A DNA stretch of 64,000 bases from Ahaetulla prasina (Eukaryota; Chordata; Lepidosauria; Squamata; Colubridae), in the NCBI RefSeq assembly GCF_028640845.1, contig NC_080546.1:84894757-84958756 (forward strand). Reading direction: 5' to 3'. The position numbers were made by a program, and so were the translations under genes. Shown piece after piece: positions 1-9,220 of this stretch. The notes under the pieces were generated by a model, which did no database searches, had not been told where the DNA came from, and saw only the letters and a list, made by a program, of their open reading frames with translations. How positions within the stretch are numbered: position 1 is the first letter of the stretch; each line of letters opens with the position of its first letter.

Positions 1-121
1 CTACCTTATAAAGGATGGAAGGCTGAGTCAACCTTGGGCCTGGTGGGACTAGAACCTGCAGTAATTGCAGGCAGCTACTGTTAATAACAGACTGCATTAG
101 CGGTCTGAGCCACAGAGGCCC
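1..121 (-). mobile_element. tRNA-derived SINE, cut by window edge
   Basis: Read on the minus strand it begins with a tRNA-like head: a box A-like GTGGCTCAGACCGC and a box B-like GGTTCTAGTCC. The body then has GACTCAGCCTTCCATCC, a block shared with every other SINE of this group in the window. Its 3' part lies before the window start. Same family as 1315-1581, 1794-1936 and 59516-59777. Confidence 0.75.
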
Positions 122-329
122 CTGATCTATTGTGTGTTAGTATCTGGAAAGAGACCTTGAGGCAGTGAGACATTGAGCTGGTTCAGGACGGTTTAGGCAA
201 ATGGGTAGTTAAATTGCTGACTCCCCCCTTCCCCACCCCGCCCCTTCCAGGAATCCCCATGGGGGCCATTTTGGCTCCCAGATAAGTGCAGGGAGGCTTC
301 CTAGGCCCAAAACAGGGCCTGCTCCCCCC
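1..329. repeat. Local duplication, copy A
   Basis: This stretch recurs at 1459-1787 with only a few substitutions and small indels. It joins a SINE head (1-121) to a roughly 210-bp spacer beginning CTGATCTATTGTGTG. Because the same SINE/spacer junction is present twice, this is a duplication of DNA and not two independent SINE insertions. Confidence 0.85.
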
Positions 330-461
330 CCCTGCAGCCCGTTGTTGCTCCCCGGGGGTGCAGGAGGCCACACCCCCTGGCCATGCCCATCATGGCCACG
401 CCCAGCCAGCTGGTCATTGGGGCAGAGAACCAGTTGTTAAATTATTTGAATCCCACCACTG
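330..461. mobile_element. hAT-type terminal fragment
   Basis: The stretch ends in ACCAGTTGTTAAATTATTTG and then GAATCCCACCACTG, the terminal inverted repeat seen at the ends of complete hAT MITEs elsewhere here (for example 12692-12828). The other terminus is not resolved; the SINE/spacer block may have landed inside it. The next 80 bases (462-540) match nothing recognised. Confidence 0.55.
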
Positions 462-540
462 CTTTGGAGTCAACCACGCAAGCGCTAAAAAGACACTGGG
501 AAATAAACCCTATTTCACTGTGATATCCAGCCATGGGAAC

Positions 541-1275
541 TAGAAGCTACAGCTGCTGACAGAACCCACTGGTGAGTCCTTTGCTAGGAAGCCTCCATCA
601 GTTTTGAGAACCATCAAAAACTGATAGAACATTACACTACTAACCAGAGCATACAAAACATTTGCTGGACCAATTCTCGAATACAGCTCATTTGCCTGGA
701 ACCCAAACTGTATATTGGACATTAATACAGTTGAGAGAGTCCAGAGATATTTCATGAAAAGAGTCCTCCACTTCTCCGGTTGCAAGAAAGTACTTTATGC
801 CACCAGACTCGAAATTCTGGGTTTAGAAAATTTAGAACTATGCCGCCTTTGGTATGACCTGAGCATAGCTCATAAAATCATTTGCGACAATGTCCTACCT
901 GTCAATGACTACTTCAGCTTCAACCACAACAATACACGAGCACACAATAGATTCAAACTTAAAGTGAACCGCTCCAATCTCGATTGCAGAAAATACGACT
1001 TCAGTAACAGAGTTGTTAATGCCTGGAATGCATTATATGGGATCCGTGGTCTCATCCCAAAATCCCCAAAACTTTAACCGAAGACTGTCTACTGTTGACC
1101 TCACCCCATTCCTAAGTGGTCGGTAAGGGGCGTGCATAAGAGCACCAGCATGCCTACCGTCCCTGTCCTAATGTTCCCTTCAGTTGTATTCATTTTATGT
1201 ATTCAATTCATGCTTATACTTATATATATTATTTAATATGTATTTGACAAAATAAACAAACAAGCAAGCAAACAA
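541..1275 (+). mobile_element. LINE-C fragment (CR1/L2-group), RT C-terminus plus 3' UTR
   Basis: A readable frame from about 640 gives the C-terminal part of a non-LTR retrotransposon ORF2, with motifs INTVERVQRYF, RLEILGLENLELCRL and NRFKLKVNRSNLDCRKYDF. These match the copies at 8213-8676 and 50626-51270. The frame is lost near 1077 and a 3' UTR follows with TAAGGGGCGTGCATAAG, an AT-rich run and an AAATAAACAAACAAGCAAGC tail. It is 5'-truncated and dead. The clade is inferred from the RT tail; the name LINE-C is local. Confidence 0.8.
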
Positions 1276-1314
1276 ATATCATGAGCGACGTTACAGAATA
1301 ATACCCACAGTTTT

Positions 1315-1581
1315 TTGTTTTTGTTTTTGCATTTATATCCTGCCCTTCTCCGAAGACTCAGGGCGGCTTACACTATGTTAGCAATAGTCTTCATTCTATC
1401 TGTATATTTATATACAAAGTCAACTTATTGCCCCCAACAATCTGGGTCCTCATTTTACCTACCTTATAAAGGATGGAAGGCTGAGTCAACCTTGGGCCTG
1501 GTGGGACTTGAACTTGCAGTAATTGCAGGCAGCTGTGTTAATAACAGACTGCATTAGCGGTCTGAGCCACAGAGGCCCCTG
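1315..1581 (-). mobile_element. tRNA-derived SINE with LINE-E-like 3' tail
   Basis: This is an almost complete SINE on the minus strand: tRNA-like head at 1581-1490, a body with the conserved GACTCAGCCTTCC block, and a 3' region at 1340-1366 forming a GC-rich hairpin around CTTCGG, followed by an A/T-rich tail. The hairpin matches the 3' end of LINE-E (33199-33227), so that LINE is the likely enzyme source. Confidence 0.8.
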
Positions 1582-1787
1582 ATCTATTGTGTGTTAGTAT
1601 CTGGAAAGAGACCTTGAGGCAGTGAGACATTGAGCTGGTTCGGGACGGTTCAGGCAAATGGGTAGTTAAATTGCTGACTGCCCCCCTTCCCCACCCCGCC
1701 CCTTCCAGGAATCCCCATGGGGGCCATTTTGGCTCCCAGATAAGTGCAGGGAGGCTTCCTAGGCCCAAAACAGGGCCTGCTCCCCCC
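1459..1787. repeat. Local duplication, copy B
   Basis: Second copy of 1-329, offset by 1458 bases. It ends at the same CAGGGCCTGCTCCCCCC run, after which it passes straight into another SINE piece at 1794 where copy A continues into hAT sequence. Confidence 0.85.
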
Positions 1788-1793
1788 ACTTTG

Positions 1794-1936
1794 TATATTT
1801 ATATACAAAGTCAACTTATTGCCCCCAACAATCTGGGTCCTCATTTTACCTACCTTATAAAGGGATGGAAGGCTGAGTCAACCTTGAGCCTGGTGGGACT
1901 AGAACCTGCAGTAATTGCAGGCAGCTGCTGTTAATT
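1794..1936 (-). mobile_element. SINE body, partial third copy
   Basis: It repeats the sequence of 1402-1540 (TATATTTATATACAAAGTC to AATTGCAGGCAGCTG) and stops before the tRNA-like 5' head. Confidence 0.75.
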
Positions 1937-2150
1937 ACTCCAACAATCGATTTCCGGTGGCCCCATGGTGCTAGACTCCGCGGTTGCAAACTGGAACTGC
2001 AGAGTTACTTCCATGTTTACAGATGAATGGCACAATGTGCCCTCTTCAAATCAAAGTACTACCATACACTCTATTGATTACAATGAGACCTTTGATAATG
2101 TAGGCTATATCAAATAATGTAGGCTATATCAAAATGTGGAACGTATTAAC
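1937..2150. other. Unassigned stretch
   Basis: No family recognised. It holds a short direct repeat of about 18 bp, AATGTAGGCTATATCAAA, at 2097-2134. Confidence 0.4.
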
Positions 2151-2520
2151 CTGGGGTGAAATGTAAAATTTGTTACTACCGGCTTGGTGGGGGGAGTAAT
2201 GCGACTGCGTGGCTGTGACTAACCTTTTTTTTTTAACTTTTAAAAGCATTTTTTTCTACAACCTCTTCAGCCGAGGAGGTCGTAACAAAATGCTTTTAAA
2301 AGCCTCTGATGATCAGACAACTCAGCTGGGATCACCAAAGGAGCCTTTTAAAAGCTTTTGAAAGGTTCTGACGATCCCAGCTGAGTTGCCTGATAGCCAG
2401 AACCTTTTAAAAGCATTATTTTTTTTACAACCTCTTCGGCCGATGATGATCCGGCAATTCAGCTGGGATCGCCAGAGGCGCCTTTTAAAAGCATTTTTTT
2501 TTTTACAACCTCTTCGGCCA
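2151..2520. mobile_element. hAT-type nonautonomous element, 3' part lost
   Basis: It starts CTGGGGTGAAATGTAAAA with a TTACTACCGGC block, the same order of motifs as at 24100. The interior is made of foldback units with CTTTTAAAAGCATTTTT, TACAACCTCTTC, and the complement GAGGTCGTA...AAATGCTTTTAAAAG. The terminal inverted repeat expected at the far end is missing. Confidence 0.6.
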
Positions 2521-2800
2521 AAATCAAATTATTGGTACACTGAAGATATGATGCGAAACATGGGATTGGAAGAAATAACAGCTGGATTCAGAACTGGGGT
2601 CATAATGCTCACAATTTTAGATACAACTTCATTCGTTAAAAGTATAGACTTAGAAGAGTTAATTATTAAAATGGCAGAGAACATTAAAAACAATGCAATT
2701 GGTAGATACCGCTGCTTTGCTGGAAATGTAAAATGATTGATTCTAAGGAGGAGTTCAATGACCAATATGGAGAAGATTACAAATAGGGACATTTCTTCAA
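2521..2800 (+). other. Unassigned sequence with short open frame
   Basis: An open frame reading through to 2736 carries a protein-like segment (DMMRNMGLEEITAGFRTG, then DLEELIIKMAENIKNN) after the hAT repeat units. I do not recognise it. It may be transposon coding sequence. No start, splice sites or partner exon can be defended. Confidence 0.2.
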
Positions 2801-3007
2801 CAATTAAGGTCAGGGTAGAGAAAGCTGTTTTTGTTTTATTTTGTTTCCTGAGCGCTATTTTATAATAGTGAAAGCTGTATACTGAGAAATAGAAAGTAAT
2901 CTGTCCACTTCAAAATAGACCCCTGGGTTTGGAGTCAGTTAATAAGAATATCATGAACTTCAAGAAGGACTAAGTTGGTCCTGGATCAAAGGAAGAAGGC
3001 GACTTTA
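2801..3007. other. Unassigned stretch
   Basis: AT-rich sequence with no recognised element. Confidence 0.4.
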
Positions 3008-3358
3008 GAATAACAGAGTTGTAAGGGACCTTGGAGGTCTTCTAGTCCAACCTTCTGCTTAAGCAGGAAACCCTTCAGACAAATGGTTATTCAACATCTT
3101 CTTAAAAACTTCCAGTGTTGGAGCATTTACAACTTCTGGAAGCAAGTTGTTTCACTGATTAATTGTTCTGTCAGGAAATTTCTCCTTAGTTCTAAGTTGC
3201 TTCTCTCCTTGATTATTTTCCATCTATTGCTTCTTGTTCTATCCTCAGGTGCTTTGGAGAATAGCTTGACTCCCTCTTCTTTATAGCAGCCCCTGAGATA
3301 TTGGAACAGTGCTATCATATTACCCTTAGTCCTTTTCATTAAACATTTCTTGAATTTC
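3008..3358 (-). mobile_element. CR1 LINE 3' fragment
   Basis: On the minus strand it encodes the end of CR1 ORF2, with MKRTKGNMIALFQYLRGCYK, EGVKLFSKAPEDRTRSN and a degenerate LELRRNFL, then the 3' end with ACCTCCAAGGTCCCTTAC. Frame is broken by indels, for example the missing RTINQW block. Truncated 5'. Confidence 0.9.
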
Positions 3359-3406
3359 AATGTCTTGAAGTGATGATCAGGAAGCAGTCATTGGCACACT
3401 TTGTGA

Positions 3407-4287
3407 ATGACTAGCCTTGTGGTGCAACCAAAACAATCTGGAACTGAACACACTCAAAACCGTAGAAATGGTGGTAGACTTTAGGAGAAACCCTTCCGTA
3501 CTTCCACCTCTCACAATACTAGACAACACAGTATCAACAGTAGAAACCTTTAAACTTCTAGATTCGATCATATCGCAAGATCTAAAATGGACAGCTAACA
3601 TCAAAAACTTCATCGAAAAAGGAAAACAAAGAATGTTCTTTCTGCGCCAACTCAGTAAGCTCAAACTGCCCAAGGAGCTGCCGATCCAGTTCTACAGAGG
3701 AATTATTGAGTCTGTCATTTGCACCTCTATAACTGTCTGGTTTGGTTCTACAACCCAACAAGAAAGACACAGACTTCAGAGGATAATTAAAACTGCAGAA
3801 AAAATAATTGCTACCAACCTGCCTTCCATTCAGGACCTGTATACTGCACGAATCAAGAAGAGGGCCATGAAAATATTTACAGACCGCTCGCATCCTGGAT
3901 ATAAACTGTTTCAACTCCTACCCTCAAAACGACGCTATAGAGCACCGCACACTAGAACAACTAGACACAAGAACAGTTTTTCCCCGAAGGCCATCACTCT
4001 GCTAAACAAATAATTCCATCAACACTGTCAAACTATTTACTGAATCTGCACTACTATTAATCTTCTCATCATTCCCATCACCAATCTCTTTCCACTTATG
4101 ATTGTATGACTGTAACTTTGTTGCTGGCAATCCTTATGATTTATATTGATATATTTACCATCATTTGTGTTGTAAATGTTGTACCTTGATGAACGTATCT
4201 TTTCTTTTATGGACACTGAGAGCACCAAGACAAATTCCTTGTGTGTCCAATCACACTTGGCCAATAAAAAAAATTCTATTCTATTCT
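3407..4287 (+). mobile_element. LINE-B (CR1/Rex1-like group), RT C-terminus and 3' UTR
   Basis: The frame 3417-4013 is open for 198 codons and reads as the C-terminal third of a non-LTR reverse transcriptase: LWCNQNNLELNTLKT, VDFRRNPS, SQDLKWTANI, RMFFLRQLSKLKLPKE, IESVICTSITVWFG and the closing RYRAPHTRTTRHKNSF. The 3' UTR (4014-4270) ends ACTTGGCCAATAAA and a short TTCTA tail. Fish Rex1/CR1-type elements share this tail architecture. The RT core upstream is absent, so it cannot retrotranspose. This may be the snake CR1/L3 family linked to AATAG microsatellites; a library match is needed. Confidence 0.85.
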
Positions 4288-4429
4288 TTGCACATGTGCT
4301 ACTTAGATCAAAAACCAGAAATATGATAATATTTAGTGGTTTAAAATATGGCTATATTAAAGAGCAGTAGTAGAAGACAAGCTATAAGAAATTGGACATT
4401 ATCATGAACAACCCTGCCATGTCCGTTCA
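4288..4429. other. Unassigned stretch
   Basis: No recognised element. Confidence 0.4.
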
Positions 4430-4700
4430 GGAGTAATGGCTTGTCCCTGAGGGCAGATCATGTGATCTACAACTTCCAGGGATTAAATCTACTTCAATTA
4501 ACACATAAAACAATTGTCCCAAAGGTGCTGGATTGTGTTTTTCCTTGAAGACGTTTTGTTCTCGTCCAAGAAGCTTCTTCAGTTTTGATGAGAAATGAAA
4601 CATCTTCAAATAAAAACAAAGTTCAGTTGCCTTTTGAAAAAGGCAACCTTTGGGCCAACCGTGACCTGGATGACTAAGAATCTCTGTAGACATAAAAGAG
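4430..4700. mobile_element. Penelope-associated terminal repeat, foldback arrangement
   Basis: It has the block AAGAAGCTTCTTCAG with GAAACATCTTCAAATAAAA, TTCAGTTGCCTTTTGAAAA and CCGTGACCTGGATGACTAAG, as in the 3' part of the Penelope-like copy at 28837-29040. A second, opposite-strand piece (TTTTTCCTTGAAGACGTTTT) sits directly before it, so two terminal pieces meet head to head. Confidence 0.55.
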
Positions 4701-5274
4701 TTCTATTTTCTAGTAAGTGTGCTATTAAAATCAGTTTTTAAGAGTTCAGAAAAAGTTCAAAGAAACCAGCTAAAGGAATACCACAATGAAGAATTTCTTA
4801 ATATTTTTAAAGCTTCTGTGTAATTATGCTATTCTCTTGGTTACCTTAAATATTGATGTAGACATGTCCGAAATACTTCATCTGTTTTCTAATTTCACAC
4901 CCCAAACTTCTGTTTTCTTTCTTTTTGCCCAGAAGTTGCAGTTGTATCCATCTGTTTTAAGGTTAAGTTTCAACAAAGTAACTGTGCTATATCTGGATTA
5001 TCTCCCCAAATCACTGCCACACTGAATCACAAAATACTAGTATCGATTGATTTACCGCTCTTTTCTTTTTTAATCCGATTTCTCAAGGTTGAAAGGTGAT
5101 GTCTGATTAATAAGTGTTAGATTTTCATTTTTAATGAATACCTGTGTGAAAATAGAAAAAAAATATATACGTTGAGAGTAAAAGTGTTTGCAGCTGACTC
5201 AAGTCAGAGAAAAAATGGTAATGGATACGTTCCAACTAACATTTGTTTATTCTTGACAGGTATTGTCTATCTCT
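4701..5274. other. Unassigned stretch
   Basis: AT-rich DNA. Open frames such as 4786-5025 have no recognisable domain and are not supported as genes. Confidence 0.4.
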
Positions 5275-5470
5275 TAGAATAACAGAACCGGAAAGGACCT
5301 TGGAGGTCTTCTAGTCCAACCCCCTGCTCAAGCAGGCAACCCCTATATCATTTCAGACAAATGGTTGTCCAATCTCTTCTTAAAAACCTCCAGTGTTTGA
5401 GCACTCACAATTTCTGCAAGCAAGTCATTCCACTGATTAATTGTTCTCACTGTCAGGAAATTCCTTGACT
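5275..5470 (-). mobile_element. CR1 LINE 3' end, short
   Basis: Only the last roughly 195 bp of CR1 remain: CCTTGGAGGTCTTCTAGTCC, the CAAATGGTTGTCC block and GTCAGGAAATTCC. It is abruptly cut at 5470. Confidence 0.85.
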
Positions 5471-5595
5471 CTAGTCAGATTTAGATTTAAACATTCTAAC
5501 ACTTTTATTTTATTACTCTGTTTGTATTGGTTCTTTTATACTATGTGCAGTAACTATGATCAGTAACTATCATTAAAAATATCTATCTGTCTTTC
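5471..5595. other. Unassigned stretch
   Basis: No recognised element before the microsatellite. Confidence 0.35.
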
Positions 5596-5647
5596 TGTCA
5601 TCCATCCATCCATCCATCCATCCATCCATCCATCCATCCATCCATCC
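5596..5647. repeat. (ATCC)n microsatellite
   Basis: About 12 near-perfect ATCC/CATC units immediately before a hAT MITE. Confidence 0.9.
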
Positions 5648-5838
5648 CAGGGGTGAAATTTAACAGGTTCTGGAGAACCGGTAGCAGAAATTTTAAGTAG
5701 TTTGGAGCACAGGCAAATGCCACCTCTGGCTAGCCCCGGAGTGGGATGGGAATGGAGATTTTGCAGTATCCTTCCCCTGCCATTCCCACCAAGCTATGCC
5801 CACAGAACCGGTAGTAAAAAAAATGAATTTCACCACTG
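5648..5838. mobile_element. hAT-type MITE, first of a tandem pair
   Basis: The ends CAGGGGTGAAATTTAAC and GAATTTCACCACTG are inverted repeats. Flanking 8-mers ATCCATCC and ATCTCTCC match at 6 of 8 positions. No transposase; the interior has paired ACCGG motifs and a GTGGC-type block. Confidence 0.8.
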
Positions 5839-5914
5839 ATCTCTCCCTCCCTCCCTCCCTCCCTCCATCCATCCCTCCATCCTTCCATCCCTCCCTCCCT
5901 CCCTCCATTCATCC
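5839..5914. repeat. (CTCC)n/(ATCC)n pyrimidine array
   Basis: Tetranucleotide spacer between the two MITE copies. Confidence 0.85.
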
Positions 5915-6116
5915 CAGGGGTGAAATTGAACAGGTTCTGACAGGTTCTGGAGAACCGGTATCAGAAATTTTGAGTAGTTTGGAGCACAGGCAAATGCCAC
6001 CTCTGGCTAGCCCCAGAGTGGGATGGGAATGGAGATTTTGCAGTATCCTTCCCCTGCCATGCCCACCAAGCCATGCCCACAGAACCGGTAGTAAAAAAAA
6101 AAGAATTTCACCACTG
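5915..6116. mobile_element. hAT-type MITE, second of a tandem pair
   Basis: Near-identical to 5648-5838, offset by 267 bp, with an extra GGTTCTGACA duplication near its left end. The repeated unit includes the pyrimidine spacer, so tandem duplication is likelier than two insertions. Confidence 0.8.
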
Positions 6117-6177
6117 ATACCTCCCTCCCTCCCTCCCTCCCTCCATCCATCCATCCCTCCATCCATCCATCCATCCT
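6117..6177. repeat. (CTCC)n/(ATCC)n array
   Basis: Continuation of the pyrimidine array after the second MITE. Confidence 0.85.
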
Positions 6178-6345
6178 GTATCATCAATCATCTATCTTGC
6201 TCTAACAACCCTTTTTCTTTTTCCGACACCTTCCCTACTTTTTATCTTCATTTGAAATAAATCCGTGCTATACGTGATAAAAGGTTTGTGATGCCTGTAT
6301 GTACATGCAAAACAATTTGCAATTAATACTGGGATCCAAGCCAAT

Positions 6346-6585
6346 GAGTGCTGCGGTGGCGTAGAGTTGGACCTCTCACCTCACTATCAGGAGGCTCTGA
6401 GTTCGATCCTAGGTAGAGGCAGATATTTCTCTCTCTGGGCATGATGAGAATATATCTGCTGAATAAAACTCTGCATTGGTGACAGGAAGGGCATCCGGCC
6501 AGTAAACACTCAGCTGCATTCAGTTGCCCAGACTCTACCCCACAAGGGATTATGGGACCGTTAAAAGAAGATGATTGGGGTCCAA
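6346..6585 (+). mobile_element. tRNA-derived SINE, second type
   Basis: The head has GCGGTGGCGTAGAGTTGG and GAGTTCGATCCTAG, spaced like tRNA boxes A and B. The body has GACAGGAAGGGCATCCGGCC and ends GGATTATGGGACCG. This body differs from the other SINE families here. The 3' partner LINE is not assigned. The stretch 6178-6345 before it holds nothing recognised. Confidence 0.65.
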
Positions 6586-7110
6586 GCCAACAAAATGAGA
6601 AATTCCAAGAGAAACAGGGAGAATACAGCTTAGCTCAACAGCAAGGTTCGTTTTATGGTTTAAGATGCTTCAATTCCTTCCTTCTGATATTGTCATCATT
6701 GTAAAACATTTGTCATTTTTAGTGGATGACATCTGGTGTTTTTTTGTGAGTAAAGAGTCCTAGACCAGAAGCGAAGTAGGTAGGCAATTATACAGCATTT
6801 GTTTGCTGAAACTGAAAAAAAAGAGAGAGAGAGAGCCTTTAATTGCACATTTTATCTGCTAAAATGCTTGACTGGTTTGAATGAGATGGATGTTCAGAAG
6901 TTCAGAACTTGCTACCCACCTGGGAGAGTTTACTAAGAAATATGGCTTTGTAAACCACACATGGATACAAGTTTTTAGATGTAGATGCAACAAAACACGA
7001 CATTTTTCTCCTTTCACAGGGGATTTGCAGAGTCAGACAGTCAGAAAACAGGCTTCCCTGGTAAAAAAATAAAAATAAAAATATTATACAATTCATAGTT
7101 CTCTTAGTAA
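6586..7110. other. Unassigned stretch
   Basis: Nothing recognised except a short (GA)n run near 6819-6834. Confidence 0.4.
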
Positions 7111-7111
7111 A

Positions 7112-7780
7112 AATATTCTTGCTGCGCCAACTCAGAAAGCTCAAACTGCCCAAGGAGCTGCTGATTCAGTTCTACAGAGGAATTATTGAGTCTGTCATTT
7201 GCACCTCTATAACTGTCTGGTTCGGTTCTGCAACCCAACAAGAAAAACACAGACTTCAGAGGATAATTAGAACTGCAGAAAAAATAATTGCTACCAACCT
7301 GCCTTCCATTCAAGACCTGTATACTGCACAAATCAAGAAGAGGGCCGTGAAAATATTTACAGATCCCTCACATTCAGGACATAAACTGTTTCAACTCCTA
7401 CCCTCAAAACGACGCTATAGAGCACTGCACAACAGAACAACTAGACACAAGAACAGTTTTTTCCCGAAGGCCATCACTCTGCTAAACAAATAATTCCCTC
7501 AACACTGTCAAACTATTTACTAAATCTGCACTACTATTAATCTTCTCATCGTTCCCATCACCAATCTCTTTCCACTTATGACTGTATGACTGTAACTTTG
7601 TTGCTGGCAATCCCTATGATTTATATTGATATATTGACCATCAATTGTGTTGTAAATGTTGTACCTTGATGAATGTACCTTTTCTTTTATGTACACTGAG
7701 AGCATATGCACCAGGACAAATTCCTTGTGTGTCCAATCACACTTGGCCAATAAAATTCTATTCTATTCTATTCTATTCTT
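7112..7780 (+). mobile_element. LINE-B fragment with TTCTA tail
   Basis: Frame 7119-7493 gives LRKLKLPKELLIQFYRG to the terminal TTRHKNSFFPKAITLLNK, then a complete 3' UTR and four TTCTA units at 7757-7779. It starts abruptly inside the RT C-terminus, typical 5' truncation. The 7119-7493 frame remains intact. Confidence 0.87.
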
Positions 7781-7896
7781 CTGTTCTAAAAAGACTGCTT
7801 GAACTAAAAGCAATTTATGGAGGACATTGCAAGGATAAATGACACCCACAAACAGAAATCTTCCCATTCAGGATACTTAGAAAGAGACCCTGGAAG

Positions 7897-8056
7897 CAGA
7901 GGTGGGATTCAGTTACCTTCTCTACTGATTCACAAATGTGAGCACAAGCTCACACACAGTGCTCATGCATTATGTTCGGGGAGGTGGGCAGAGCCTCCCG
8001 CAGTCGCTGCTACCGGTTTGTCCAATCCGGAGAGAACCAGCTGAATCCCACCAATG
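7897..8056. mobile_element. hAT-type MITE with perfect 8-bp TSD
   Basis: A 160-bp element with ends CAGAGGTGGGATTCAG and CTGAATCCCACCAATG. CCTGGAAG stands directly on both sides (7889-7896 and 8057-8064). Eight-base duplication and CAG-type ends indicate the hAT superfamily. Non-coding. Confidence 0.92.
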
Positions 8057-8212
8057 CCTGGAAGTGAGGAAAAAGTCATTGTAAGGCATATTGAAGGTTC
8101 AAAAGAATGAGGAAGTGGTAGAGACTAAAGAAATACTTCGATCAAACATGAACAAGATAAGAAGATACACGATCCCATGGGAGGTGTATGGGAGATGGGC
8201 CAAGAAGTCAAC

Positions 8213-8676
8213 AAGACTTCTTTATATAAGTTTAACTCATAGAATCATCTATTGTAATGTCCTTCCTGTTAAAGACTACTTCAGCTTTAATTGCAACAAT
8301 ACAAGAGCAACCAACAGATTTAAACTTAATGTTAACCGCTTTAATCTAGATTGCAGAAAATATGACTTCTGTAACAGAATCATCAGTACTTGGAATACTT
8401 TACCTGACTCTGTGGTCTCTTCTCATAACCCCAAAAGCTTTAACCAAAAACTTTCTACTATTGACCTCACCCCATTCCTAAGAGGACCATAAGGGGCGTG
8501 CATAAGCGCACAAACGTGACTACCGTTCCTGTCCTATTGTTTTTCTTTTCTTTTCTTCTTCCTATATATATATTGATGCTTATACCTCCTAATATTTACT
8601 CATATATATGTTTATATACTATATAATCCTTTTTATATGATGTTGTGACAAAAATAAATAAATAAAAATAAAAATA
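8213..8676 (+). mobile_element. LINE-C fragment
   Basis: The frame shows NVLPVKDYFSFNCNNTRATN and KLNVNRFNLDCRKYDFCN, stops at 8492, then a 3' UTR with TAAGGGGCGTGCATAAG, TATATATGTTTATATACTA and an AAATAAATAAATAAA tail. 5'-truncated. Confidence 0.82.
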
Positions 8677-8974
8677 AAGTTGAGATACGAAAATGGGCAA
8701 GAGAAGATGGATAAATGCGGAATAGTGTTAAGAATAAGTATAAAGATAGAAATTAGAAAAAGATTACTTTTTTAATCTGGGAAGTGTTTGATTAATGGGT
8801 AGGAAATAATAGCAGAAGTTAGGAATCTTGATATGTAAACAAAGACGAAGTAATTTGTGTAACTGAATAATGAATATTGAATAACTATGGTTAGTAAACC
8901 CTAAAATTATTCGGAAGTTAATGGTTACAAATGTGATGTTTATTTTGTCAGAATATCCATGAACCTGGTTTTAA
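8677..8974. other. Unassigned stretch
   Basis: AT-rich, nothing recognised. Confidence 0.4.
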
Positions 8975-9220
8975 CATTAAGAAACAAGGTCTTCTAGTCC
9001 TGCTTGAATATGAGACTCTATACCATTTCAGACAAATGATTGTCCAGTCTCTTATTAAAAGCCTCCTGTGATGGATCACCCATAACTTCTGAAGGCAAGC
9101 TTCCATTGATTGATTTCTTTCACCATTAAGAAATTTCTCCTTAATTCTAGGTTGCTTCTCTCCTTGGTTAGTCCCCATCCACGGTTTCTTGTCTTGTCTT
9201 TGGTGCTTTGGAAAATAGTT
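8975..9220 (-). mobile_element. CR1 LINE, part 1 of 2
   Basis: Divergent CR1 3' end. It breaks off after GAAAATAGTT (9211-9220) and resumes at 10731 with the same ten bases, so the 1.5 kb between is an insertion. Confidence 0.85.
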
